From the NCBI GenBank assembly GCA_035293945.1, contig DATGLV010000042.1, positions 1 to 46,545 on the forward strand: a DNA stretch of 46,545 nucleotides, written 5' to 3'. Positions 33,497 through 40,795 of the stretch are shown piece after piece. The position numbers and the translations under genes were made by a program. Positions within the stretch are counted from its first letter, which is position 1. Each line of letters starts with the position of its first letter. Source of the DNA: VAZQ01 sp035293945 (lineage in GTDB: Bacteria; Pseudomonadota; Alphaproteobacteria; Rhizobiales; Xanthobacteraceae). Below the pieces are notes generated by a model. That model ran no database searches, was not told the DNA's origin, and saw only the letters and a list, made by a program, of their open reading frames with translations.

Positions 33497-33846
33497 AGCG
33501 CGGCGACATCTGGACCGTCGCCGGCGGCAAAAACTACGCCGGGAAGCCACGGCCCGTCGTCATTGTTCAGGACGACAGCTTCGACGCAACTGACTCGATC
33601 ACGATCTGCGCCTTCACCACCGACGAGACAGAAGCCCCCTTGTTCCGCCTGCCAATCGTTCCGAACGAGCGCAACGGCTTGCGCACAGCGTGTCGCCTGA
33701 TGGTGGATAAAATTACCACTATCCCCAAGACCAAAGTTGGCGCGCGCATCGGCAAATTGGACGACGAGGATATCCTGAGACTCAATCGGGCGGTGCTTGT
33801 GTTTCTCGGACTGGCCGTCTCACCGAAGGCTAAGCAGGTGGCCTAA
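33493..33846 (+). CDS. MazF/PemK-type mRNA interferase toxin
   Basis: A 117-residue toxin of the MazF/PemK family, a sequence-specific mRNA endoribonuclease. It starts 'MKRGDIWTVAGGKNYAGKPRPVVIVQDD', the typical first strands with the catalytic Arg in the PRPVV region. 'DSITICAFTTDETEAPLFRLPI' and 'LMVDKITTIPKTKVGARIGKLDD' follow the family order. It appears intact and is coupled to its antitoxin by a 4-bp overlap. It marks the start of the acquired region and may stabilise it. Confidence 0.9.
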   Translation: MKRGDIWTVAGGKNYAGKPRPVVIVQDDSFDATDSITICAFTTDETEAPLFRLPIVPNERNGLRTACRLMVDKITTIPKTKVGARIGKLDDEDILRLNRAVLVFLGLAVSPKAKQVA

Positions 33847-33904
33847 CCGGCAATGGTGTCCGGCGTACCAGCGGTTAGAATTAGGACAATCCACCCCGCC
33901 GCAA

Positions 33905-34096
33905 ATGATCCAGACATTCGCCGGGACCGCGCGTGAGCGCATCAGGATCGACGGCGGCGGCTATCGCCGCGACCATCTCCGCGCGCCCGCCCAGCGCGTC
34001 GAGGTGGCAGACCGCGAGGTCCACATCAGCGGCTCGAAGAGCACTCTGCTTCAGACGCTGACCGCCGCGGCCGGCGTAAGACCGGCTAGGCGGTAG
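33905..34096 (+). pseudogene. C-terminal remnant of a large serine recombinase
   Basis: About 63 codons whose product ('ERIRIDGGGYRRDHLRAPAQ', then 'RVEVADREVHISGSKSTLLQTL') matches the C-terminal end of serine recombinases common in rhizobial genomes. The catalytic resolvase domain and the rest of the protein are missing. The remnant ends in the same short stretch where the frameshifted toxin gene from the other strand ends, so two broken genes meet there. It records an older integration or excision event. Confidence 0.7.
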
Positions 34097-34315
34097 GCAT
34101 GTTCGCAAAATCCTCTGCAGCGTTGACTTCGACCGCCGACGCGCGATAGCGGCTGCCGAGGCGAGCCGACCAGAACCGGCCTACCTTCTTCAATTGCAAG
34201 GTGGATGGCGCGGATCCGCTTTCAGCAAAGCGTAATTCTTGTCGGCCAGGGCTCGGATGTTCTCTGGAAGCTTTGCATAGGCTTCCCAGAACGAGGGGCT
34301 GGCGAAGTGCCTCAC
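34086..34315 (-). pseudogene. Frameshifted, truncated ParE/HigB-like toxin
   Basis: Minus-strand start GTG at 34315 overlaps the antitoxin stop (GTGA). The product reads 'VRHFASPSFWEAYAKLPENI', then 'ALADKNYALLKADPRHP', then hits a stop near 34196. The expected continuation 'LKKVGRFWSARLGSRYRASAVEV' is present in another frame just downstream. It is followed by a non-homologous tail and a stop at 34086, so the C-terminal end is also lost. The gene is therefore inactive unless frameshifting occurs. Confidence 0.75.
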
Positions 34316-34512
34316 AGCTCGCGCGCGCGACCGGAGCGGTAATCTGCAAGCGCCTGCTCGACGAGCTGGTCGAGCCTGCCTGACTTCGCGTCTCGCTCGA
34401 TCCCCTGCTCGAAGCGCACCGCCTCGAATTCCTCGAACCAGGCACGGAACTTCGCAAGCTGTTCGGGCGGCAGTTCGGTCACGGCTTTTTCGATGTCATC
34501 AAGCGTCGTCAT
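34312..34512 (-). CDS. Antitoxin of a broken toxin-antitoxin pair
   Basis: A 66-residue helical protein ('TTLDDIEKAVTELPPEQLAK', 'FRAWFEEFEAVRFEQGIERD', 'GRLDQLVEQALADYRSGRAR'), of the type found beside ParE/HigB-like toxins. I chose the ATG at 34512; a start at 34548 is also open. It is intact although its toxin partner is frameshifted. Confidence 0.75.
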   Translation of the reverse strand: MTTLDDIEKAVTELPPEQLAKFRAWFEEFEAVRFEQGIERDAKSGRLDQLVEQALADYRSGRAREL

Positions 34513-34548
34513 TGTCGTCAACCTATCAGATCGAGGCTCTTGTGTCAT

Positions 34549-35131
34549 TGCTTCGTGCGTCCCTCTTCGGAGTATTCGCTGTCAGGTCGTCGCCGCATTA
34601 GGAACGCCATGTTGCTGAGCAGGTTGGCCGCGCTTTTCGCCGGAGAGCACGAACGGGTCTCCCTTGTCCCGGCCGTCACCGACGTTTGGCTGAGCGGCTG
34701 AAGGGGCGCGCCCTTGCCGCGCGGGGTTGACAGCGAAAGCGCGTGCCGAGCCATAATGGCCATGCTCATCAATGTGTCAGGCTGCCGTGTGTGCGTTCGC
34801 CGCCTTCAACCTGGAAGAAAAAATCTGCAACCCAACGACAACCCGATCGGCACGCGGTTGTCACCTATGTCTTAGGTACGATCTGTCACCCATGTCTCCG
34901 GGCCGGACACAGAACGGACCCAACGAAGGCTGGCGGAGAGGGAGGCCGTTTTGTGTTCGCCCGTTAGCGCCCGAAGACGTCCGCTAAGCCCAAGAGATTG
35001 CTGAATAAATTTCACCCGTCCTATTTACCAACGCCCGCTAAGACCCGATATTAGTTGCCTGTAGCCGCCGGCGCAACCGGGGGTCGGTCCGGATTCGAAG
35101 TTGGGACCTAGGGCGAGGGAGGATAGGACGA
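34549..35131. other. Gene-poor scar with probable IS debris and possible att site
   Basis: Nearly 600 bp without a convincing gene. A near-perfect 14-bp direct repeat, TGTCACCTATGTCT (34859-34872) and TGTCACCCATGTCT (34884-34897), resembles ends of insertion sequences; no transposase remains. At 34931-34945, TGGCGGAGAGGGAGG matches what the 3' end of a bacterial tRNA-Ser gene with CCA looks like on the opposite strand, and may be an attachment-site remnant about 190 bp before the integrase. Short open frames on both strands look like chance. Confidence 0.45.
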
Positions 35132-36316
35132 ATGGCTCTTAACGAAAAGAGGATCGCGGCACTGAAGGAAGCCGGGCGCTACCGCGACGACGGGCCGATC
35201 CCCGGCCTATGGCTCCAAGTCACGAAAGCCGGCGTGAAGTCCTGGCTCCTACGGTACGAACTCGACCACCGAGAGCGCTGGATGGGTCTCGGCCCCACCT
35301 ACCTTGTGCCCTTGAAGGCGGCTCGCGAACGAGCCCGAGAGGCCCGGATAAAGCTCCTAGACGGGGTGGACCCCATCGAAGCTAGGCGGGCCGAACGCGA
35401 CGCCGAACGCAACGAAAGAAATGAGCGGATTACCTTTGAGCAGGCCACCGAGGAATTCCTCAGACTACATGAGGCGGGGTGGACAAACGCGAAGCATCGC
35501 AAACAATGGCGCAGCACGCTCCAGACCTACGCTTACCCGAAGCTGGGAGATCGGCCGGTCAAGGCGATCGACGCGGCCTTGATCAACGAGGCCCTCGCGC
35601 CAATCTGGGTCTCAACGCCCGAAACAGCGAGCCGCCTAAAGCAGCGCGTTGAGCGCGTCATTCAGTGGGTTAAGGACGGCAAGCCGTTGCCTGCCCCCAG
35701 CGCGTCCAAAAGGACCAAAAATCATCCCGCTCTACCCTATCCTGAAATTCCGCAATTCATGGCGGACCTGCGGGACCACAAGGGAATTTCGGCGCAGGCG
35801 CTCGAATTCTTGATCTTGTGCGCCGGCCGGACCAACGAGGTGATCGGAGCGAAGCGGGAGGAATTCGACCTCGAGCATAAAATATGGACCATCCCGGCGG
35901 ACCGCATGAAAGCGAAGCGGCCGCACCGGGTTCCGCTGAGCGACCGCGCCATAACCCTACTCAAGACTTTGCCGACCGAGGCGGGCAACGAGTTCATGTT
36001 CATCGGCCCTCGCGCCGGCAAGGGGCTAAGCAACATGGCAATGCTAGAGCTGATGCGCGGCATGCGCCCGGATTATGTCGTGCACGGCTTCCGGAGCACC
36101 TTTAAAGACTGGTGCAGCGAGCAGACTACGTTCCCGAACATCGTGTCAGAGGCGGCCCTCGCACATGCGATCAAGGACAAGACCGAGGCCGCCTATCGGC
36201 GCGGCGATCTGCTCGAAAAGCGTAAAGCGCTGATGTCGGCGTGGGCGCGATATTGTACGACGCCGCCGGCGAAGGCATCGGCCACTGCGGATGTCGTTGT
36301 GCCGTTGAGGCGGTGA
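35132..36316 (+). CDS. int: Tyrosine integrase, P4-like (DUF4102)
   Basis: A 394-residue site-specific recombinase. The N-terminal DUF4102 arm-binding domain ('GLWLQVTKAGVKSWLLRYEL', 'MGLGPTYLVPLKAARERARE') is followed by a core-binding domain and a catalytic domain with Arg233 in 'CAGRTNEV', His318 and Arg321 in 'HGFRSTFKDW', His345 in 'LAHAIKDKTE' and the nucleophile Tyr355 in 'AAYRRGD'. Enzymes of this group integrate islands and phages at tRNA 3' ends. It is the first gene of the phage-like element, and all motifs needed for activity are present. Confidence 0.93.
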   Translation: MALNEKRIAALKEAGRYRDDGPIPGLWLQVTKAGVKSWLLRYELDHRERWMGLGPTYLVPLKAARERAREARIKLLDGVDPIEARRAERDAERNERNERITFEQATEEFLRLHEAGWTNAKHRKQWRSTLQTYAYPKLGDRPVKAIDAALINEALAPIWVSTPETASRLKQRVERVIQWVKDGKPLPAPSASKRTKNHPALPYPEIPQFMADLRDHKGISAQALEFLILCAGRTNEVIGAKREEFDLEHKIWTIPADRMKAKRPHRVPLSDRAITLLKTLPTEAGNEFMFIGPRAGKGLSNMAMLELMRGMRPDYVVHGFRSTFKDWCSEQTTFPNIVSEAALAHAIKDKTEAAYRRGDLLEKRKALMSAWARYCTTPPAKASATADVVVPLRR

Positions 36317-36317
36317 G

Positions 36318-36686
36318 ATGTCCATTCCCAAATACGTCCTTCAGAGAGATCGCAAGAAACTCGCTAGCCTTGTGAGTTACTACGGCCGTGCGGCGATTGT
36401 TGCTCTTGCTCAAAGCATTAACGCGGGCCGGAGGCGAGGGCGTCCCTTCGATGAAGATCCAATAGCGATGGCGCTTTGGTTTGAAGATCGCATAGCGCTC
36501 CTGCGCGATGCCGGGAGCCGACGCCCCACCGCCGACTCCGTACGGGACTGGTACGAGGAAAACGTCCGTCCCGCAGATCGTCTTAACCCCGACCATTTCG
36601 AGCGGTGGAAGCGAAGCTTCAAGAAACTGCTTCGCCGCGCCCGGCGTAAGCTGGAAGAGCATCGCCGGCAGCAGGCCGCGCAGTAG
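36318..36686 (+). CDS. Hypothetical basic protein of the element
   Basis: A 122-residue, strongly basic helical protein directly behind the integrase (1 bp gap), with GAGG before the ATG. Residues 1-45 contain 'KKLASLVSYYGRAAIVALAQ' and 'GRRRGRPFDEDPIAMALWFED'; the C terminus is 'KRSFKKLLRRARRKLEEHRR'. It could bind DNA. No family recognised. Likely co-transcribed with int. Confidence 0.65.
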   Translation: MSIPKYVLQRDRKKLASLVSYYGRAAIVALAQSINAGRRRGRPFDEDPIAMALWFEDRIALLRDAGSRRPTADSVRDWYEENVRPADRLNPDHFERWKRSFKKLLRRARRKLEEHRRQQAAQ

Positions 36687-36863
36687 GCCGCCTAGGGACC
36701 CATAATTCAGTTCGAATTCCGGGGACCTGAATTCCTACTCCCCCTCCTTACTTCCCTTATCGAGCGAACGCGACGCTAAGCGGCGCTGCTTCCAACCGGG
36801 AGCCGTATGTCGCCTAGGCGCGAGTCCCGGTCGGTCGGGACCGTAGGAACGGAGTAAATCGAA
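36687..36863. promoter_or_regulatory. Control region before the AlpA-like gene
   Basis: The 177-bp gap holds an inverted repeat AATTCAG (36704-36710) / CTGAATT (36727-36733), a 10-bp palindrome CGCCTAGGCG (36811-36820) and a hairpin GTCCCG-GTCGGT-CGGGAC (36824-36841) about 20 nt before the AlpA-like start. They are good candidates for operators of that regulator. A CCTAGGGACC stretch (36691-36700) is weakly similar to the iterons at 39953-40048. Confidence 0.45.
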
Positions 36864-37073
36864 ATGGTGGAGCGCTTTCAGCCCGACGAAATTCTGCGCG
36901 AGGGGCCGGCGATAGTCAAAGCTAGTGGCCTCGGCCGCAGTCAACGCGACGAGCTCATTAAGCAAGGCAAATTTCCAAAGCCGGTAAGACTGTCCGCGCG
37001 GCGTAAAGGTTGGCTCGCAAGCGAGGTAGCGGCTTGGCAACTCCAGCGCATCGCCGAGCGAGACGGCTCCTAG
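36864..37073 (+). CDS. AlpA-family regulator of the phage-like element
   Basis: A 69-residue helix-turn-helix protein ('EGPAIVKASGLGRSQRDELI', 'KQGKFPKPVRLSARRKGWLA', 'SEVAAWQLQRIAER') of the AlpA/excisionase type. The 'G-K-F-P-K-P-V-R-L' wing is diagnostic. It probably controls integrase, excision or early genes. GGAG lies about 11 nt upstream of the ATG. The same type of regulator heads the operon at 3275-3556 in the left island. Confidence 0.82.
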   Translation: MVERFQPDEILREGPAIVKASGLGRSQRDELIKQGKFPKPVRLSARRKGWLASEVAAWQLQRIAERDGS

Positions 37074-37172
37074 CCCGCCGACCAGCGCGACCGGCGTCGG
37101 CAAGTAGCCCCACTATTTTTCACACGATTAAGCGGACCGGCTCCGGAAGAGCGCGGTGCGAAAGGTACCACC

Positions 37173-37850
37173 ATGGTTGCCAAATACGATCTTGCATCGA
37201 AGCAACCCACGATGGCGCGCATGCGGGCAAACAGGGTTGACGAGTTGCGGCCTCTCTCGTCGCCCGAACTCGCGGCCCGCATCCGTGACGCGCTTAAGGA
37301 CGTTCATCGCAATCGGTCCGAATGGATCACCAATACGCAGACGCTCGCGGCAGCTCTGGTCGCCGCGCGCCATCGGTTGCCGGACGACCAGGGGTTCGGT
37401 GACTGGCTCGAACAGGAGCACATCGTTATCGGCAAGACCGATCGCGCCGCGCTGATCAATATCGGTCGGAACCTTGATATGGCGGCAGAAGTGCTCGCAA
37501 TAACCGACACATGGAGCTGGCGACGGGTCTGGGAAGAGATTCAGGTTTCCCCGCCGGGGAAACCTTCCGATACAGCACCGACGGCCGAGGCGCGAGCAGA
37601 CATCGTTCAGAGCCCGCGCGCGCGACCGAAGAAACTCCAAAAGGAGCGTTTTGGTGGCCTCTCGCCTAACAAGCGCCTCTTAGAGGCGGCGGTGACGGTG
37701 GCCGCGCTTGCAAAGCATTTTACCGTCGGGCCTACGCAAAATCCCGCCAAACTGATCGATGCCCTAGAAGCTGCAATCGCCGCGCTGACAGAACTGATCG
37801 GCCGCTTGCGTGCTGGCGTCGAGCCCGCCGCCCGCCAAACCATCAACTAA
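37173..37850 (+). CDS. DUF3102-like protein of the element
   Basis: A 225-residue protein. The central part ('EWITNTQTLAAALVAARHRL', 'DDQGFGDWLEQEHIVIGKTD', 'RAALINIGRNLDMAAEVLAI') has the pattern of phage proteins that follow AlpA regulators, resembling DUF3102. A basic linker ('SPRARPKKLQKERFGG') leads to an Ala-rich helical C terminus. It is parallel to the gene at 2392-3255 in the left island, which also follows an AlpA gene. Role unknown; perhaps linked to element replication or partition. Confidence 0.6.
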   Translation: MVAKYDLASKQPTMARMRANRVDELRPLSSPELAARIRDALKDVHRNRSEWITNTQTLAAALVAARHRLPDDQGFGDWLEQEHIVIGKTDRAALINIGRNLDMAAEVLAITDTWSWRRVWEEIQVSPPGKPSDTAPTAEARADIVQSPRARPKKLQKERFGGLSPNKRLLEAAVTVAALAKHFTVGPTQNPAKLIDALEAAIAALTELIGRLRAGVEPAARQTIN

Positions 37851-37922
37851 CCCCATTCCCGATCGGCACGAGCGGCCCCGTGCTCTTCGGGACGACCAAC
37901 CAGAGCCGCCGCACAGGAGCAG

Positions 37923-38423
37923 ATGTACATGAAGCCGAGACGCAGAAAGAGTTTCGTGGAGGAGCTATCGCGAGAGCCAACGCTTGACGACATCGTCGCG
38001 TCGATAAAAGCCCATAGCTGGCGCGCTGCAGCAGCCGGTCATAGTAGCGGAATGCACGGAGCAGTTCTGTTGGGTGCGCTACGCGCCCTACAACAGACAA
38101 GGGATGCAAGCGCGCTGGAGTTGGCCGTGGAATTGATCGACGTGCTTCGGGACCACCTCTTTTGGAATGCCGTGAGTTCGGAGCCCATGCACCAAGTTCT
38201 GGTGGAGATCGCCCATTCGTTCCTTAAGGCCGATGGCTTCAACATCCGCGACGAGATGACGGGACGTGCGGCCTTGGACTTCGATGAGCTTCACACAGCC
38301 ATCAAAGCTGCATTACCGGCTGAACAAGGCGTCAAGGCGAGCGCGCGCCGACACCTGGAAAAACTCAAAAAAGGCGGGGCCCCCGTGTCCGCTAGAAAGG
38401 AACTCGGCCGTCAAGCACGCTAG
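37923..38423 (+). CDS. Hypothetical protein
   Basis: A 166-residue helical protein, less GC-rich than its neighbours. Visible stretches are 'FVEELSREPTLDDIVASIKA', 'GAVLLGALRALQQTRDASAL' and 'AVELIDVLRDHLFWNAVS'; the C terminus is basic. The ATG at 37923 or the one at 37929 could serve as start. No family recognised. Confidence 0.6.
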   Translation: MYMKPRRRKSFVEELSREPTLDDIVASIKAHSWRAAAAGHSSGMHGAVLLGALRALQQTRDASALELAVELIDVLRDHLFWNAVSSEPMHQVLVEIAHSFLKADGFNIRDEMTGRAALDFDELHTAIKAALPAEQGVKASARRHLEKLKKGGAPVSARKELGRQAR

Positions 38424-38472
38424 TCCCCAACCACGTTCTGAGAAGTGCAGGAAGTATGAGGAGACATTGTCA

Positions 38473-38757
38473 ATGTACGAAATATTCGACCCTTTCATTC
38501 AGCGCGAGACCTGGTTCACAGGGCACGCGAACGAAGAACTCGTGTTCTACACCGCACTTAGCAAAGTCGCTTGGTCTCCTGAATTTGATCCAGATAGGAT
38601 GGCCGACTACTTCCGAAGCAAGCTCAACATCTCTCGTGACGATGGGGAGTTCGGGTTAGCCGATGCAGTTGACCTTTGGTGTGATCGTGCACACGCGGTA
38701 AAGGCGTTCCTGAAATACAATCGGATTTCACCTCCCGGAGCGCAAAGCACCGCTTAG
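38473..38757 (+). CDS. Small hypothetical protein
   Basis: A 94-residue protein ('MYEIFDPFIQRETWFTGHAN', 'EELVFYTALSKVAWSPEFDP', then 'LADAVDLWCDRAHAVKAFLK'). A GAGGAG site lies 9-10 nt before the ATG at 38473. It is AT-richer than the element average. A GCGGCGCCC half-iteron (38760-38768) begins 2 nt after its stop. Function unknown. Confidence 0.6.
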   Translation: MYEIFDPFIQRETWFTGHANEELVFYTALSKVAWSPEFDPDRMADYFRSKLNISRDDGEFGLADAVDLWCDRAHAVKAFLKYNRISPPGAQSTA

Positions 38758-38991
38758 CAGCGGCGCCCATAATCGGCGCGACGCGCCACCCCAACCCAGT
38801 CCCTCAACCCTCGCGTCGCCGGCACGTCGAACTAGCGGTCCTTTCTCCCTTAAAGAAGCAATGGCCGCGGCCGCCGATCCCGTTGGATTTGTGGGTGCGC
38901 GATTCCCTCGGTGCAGACGCGAGCGGGGCGCCCGGTATGTATCTCATGGATCGCACCGTCCGAACGGCGGTACGCCTTCACGAGTGCGAAG

Positions 38992-39951
38992 ATGATTGCA
39001 AAATATCGCTCCGAGACCGCCCCGCCCATTGCAGAGCCGGTCCCATCGTCGGAAGAGCGCAAGCTAGCTTTTGTCTGTCTACCCACTCCCCTGCTGAAGA
39101 AGGCACCCATTCGGTACCGCGATGAAGCCCTGGATATCGGATTGTCGGTCTTCGAATTCGCTCTGGCGGCGACCTGCGCCGCGCTCGCGCGCGCGAAGCT
39201 GGTCGGCACTCGGCAAGCCGCAGCATCTCGCCGCGGACGGAGCGCCGGAATTAATTTCAAGTGGCCGACCGATGGCGTAGTGGTGGTCGAGACTTCGATC
39301 AGGGAGCTTTTCCGCGTCGCTGGTCTGTCGCGGAAACTCAGCAACCTGGACCGCCTACCGCAGGCGCTTCGCCGCTTGACAGAACCCCTACCCAAGTTCG
39401 CTTCGGCTCTGAGTAAGTGGCGAAAATCGCCTAGCGGTCGGATCGAGCTGCACGTCCGAGCGGAGTGGTTTCCGCCTCGCCGCTTCGATCGCGTCCCCTG
39501 GCCGCTACCAACCAGCGGCCCGACCATCCTTACCCTCTTCCTATTCCTATTCGGGGCCGACCGGCGGCCCGAGACGGATATCAGCATCGAAGTCGAAAAG
39601 CTTTATCGGTTGCTTGGTATCGCGGCGAAACGCCCGGCGCACGCTCAACGTTCGCTCGATCGAGCCTTGAAACGTGTCAATCAGCATCTGAGCGAGCTTA
39701 ACTGCGAGGGGGCACTAGACCGCGCCGAACTCCCGGTGGAGTTTCATGTGGTTCCGATCTTGCGTGGAACCCGCGTGCAGTTCCGGCCGGAAGAGGTTGG
39801 AGAAGATCGCGTCGCGCCCAGCCGCCTTAGGGCTTACTTCCGCGCCCTCGGCGCCGACTGTGATGACCGAGCCGAGGAACCAGCACCCCGAAACGAAGGT
39901 GCCGAATTTTATTTAGACGCTGATGGCTATCCACAGAGGGCCACGAAGTGA
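38992..39951 (+). CDS. Putative iteron-binding replication initiator
   Basis: A 319-residue protein I read as a plasmid-type Rep initiator. The N-terminal half contains a helical domain ('DEALDIGLSVFEFALAATCA', then 'TSIRELFRVAGLSRK'). The second half has a likely winged helix ('PTILTLFLFLFGADRRPETD', 'ISIEVEKLYRLLGIAAKRPA', 'SLDRALKRVNQHL'), as in two-winged-helix Rep proteins. The strongest evidence is position: four 19-bp direct repeats start at its stop codon, with DnaA-box-like sites on both sides. A half-copy of the repeat lies upstream of the gene and could allow self-repression. The start is uncertain; the frame is open to 38911. Sequence similarity alone would not prove the call. Confidence 0.5.
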   Translation: MIAKYRSETAPPIAEPVPSSEERKLAFVCLPTPLLKKAPIRYRDEALDIGLSVFEFALAATCAALARAKLVGTRQAAASRRGRSAGINFKWPTDGVVVVETSIRELFRVAGLSRKLSNLDRLPQALRRLTEPLPKFASALSKWRKSPSGRIELHVRAEWFPPRRFDRVPWPLPTSGPTILTLFLFLFGADRRPETDISIEVEKLYRLLGIAAKRPAHAQRSLDRALKRVNQHLSELNCEGALDRAELPVEFHVVPILRGTRVQFRPEEVGEDRVAPSRLRAYFRALGADCDDRAEEPAPRNEGAEFYLDADGYPQRATK

Positions 39952-40125
39952 GGCGGCGCCCCTACGACCCGTTTCGGTCGAAAAGCGGCGCCCCTAGGAC
40001 CCGCGAGCGGCGCCCCCACGACCCGCCAAACGGCGCCCCTAGGACCCGCTCGAAATTTGAGAACCCGCTGCGGCACAGGCCTAAGTTAGGCATTCGGCCC
40101 TTCGTTATCAGATTTATTATCCAGA
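39927..40125. other. Candidate replication origin (iterons plus DnaA boxes)
   Basis: The segment combines CTATCCACA (39927-39935) and TTATCCAGA (40117-40125), each one base from the DnaA box TTATCCACA, on either side of four iterons. A palindrome GCCTAA-G-TTAGGC lies at 40079-40091, and an AT-rich stretch (TTATCAGATTTATTATCC, about 40105-40122) could serve as the unwinding element. It directly follows the putative Rep gene. The arrangement is that of an iteron-controlled theta origin. Confidence 0.55.
39953..40048 (+). repeat. Four 19-bp iterons
   Basis: Direct repeats of GCGGCGCCCCTANGACCCG at 39953-39971, 39985-40003, 40007-40025 and 40030-40048. Copies 2 and 4 have G and copies 1 and 3 have C in the variable position; copy 3 has one further C and copy 4 starts with A. 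Start-to-start distances are 32, 22 and 23 bp, near three and two helical turns, which would place bound proteins on one face of DNA. A half copy lies at 38760-38768. Confidence 0.8.
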
Positions 40126-40260
40126 GCCCTTACCAGAAATCTATCAGAACCGCCTTCGGCGGTCCTCCCGCTTCGCGGTTAGGGGAAGTGGGGCCTCGAC
40201 TGAAAACCGATCGCACTAAGCGTCCACGCTCGCCGGGTATGTATGGGGTAGGAGGTCGAA

Positions 40261-40479
40261 ATGAAACGAGAGCTGCGTTATGTCGGCCCTAGCGAACAGT
40301 TGGTCGGCCGCCTCGCCCGGTTGGATCGTCACCGTCAGCATGTCGCAAATGAGTTGCGTGCTTTGGACCGGTTCCTCGCAGAGCATCCCGAGCTAGCTCC
40401 GAGAGCATGTGCGCCGACGCCGCGACTGCGCCTCGTCGTCGACAACGACAGTCCGTCCCTGAAGCCGGACGCGACTTGA
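40261..40479 (+). CDS. Small helical protein of the element
   Basis: A 72-residue basic protein with a likely coiled helix ('EQLVGRLARLDRHRQHVANE', 'LRALDRFLAEHPEL') and a short strand-like C terminus ('PRLRLVVDND'). A strong AGGAGG site precedes the ATG. It is the first gene after the candidate origin. No family recognised. Confidence 0.65.
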   Translation: MKRELRYVGPSEQLVGRLARLDRHRQHVANELRALDRFLAEHPELAPRACAPTPRLRLVVDNDSPSLKPDAT

Positions 40480-40498
40480 GCGGTCGGGATTAGAAAGG

Positions 40499-40744
40499 AT
40501 GGCAAGAACCAACTGGTCTAGGCCGCAGTTCGTGGTCGCCGGAAAGAGAACCGAGGAATGGAACGCGAAGCCGAAATACCCCGACGCAGCTGACCGCTTC
40601 CTCGCGCGCAAAGAGGAGGAGCAAGCCGCCGCGCGACGACGCGCCGAAAAACTATTCAAGGCCCGCCGAACATTCGAGGACTTAGACCCGAAAGACCCGT
40701 ACGATCAATTGCCGGGAGTCGATATGGGCCGGCCGCCGTGGTAA
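40499..40744 (+). CDS. Small charged protein of the element
   Basis: An 81-residue protein rich in Arg, Lys and Glu ('DRFLARKEEEQAAARRRAEK' helix) with a C-terminal tail 'FEDLDPKDPYDQLPGVDMGR' ending PPW. A degenerate copy of this tail is found at 41432-41506, beyond the next gene, showing a partial duplication. It lies 19 nt after the previous gene. Function unknown. Confidence 0.65.
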   Translation: MARTNWSRPQFVVAGKRTEEWNAKPKYPDAADRFLARKEEEQAAARRRAEKLFKARRTFEDLDPKDPYDQLPGVDMGRPPW

Positions 40745-40795
40745 CCCAAAAGGAAACGTCAGAACTGACACTGACTGGCTGTATGGGGGCGATAG

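Noticed and set aside
34545..34772. A 75-codon open frame in the scar zone.
   Set aside because: It has no ribosome site and a low-complexity product; it may be IS or rearrangement debris but cannot be supported as a gene.
39953..40048. Possible CRISPR array.
   Set aside because: The repeats are only 19 bp, the spacers are 3 to 13 bp, and no cas gene is near; the pattern fits iterons.
39948..40292. An open frame that starts in the Rep stop codon and runs through the iterons.
   Set aside because: It has no ribosome site, its protein merely mirrors the DNA repeats, and its end overlaps the next gene that has a strong AGGAGG site.
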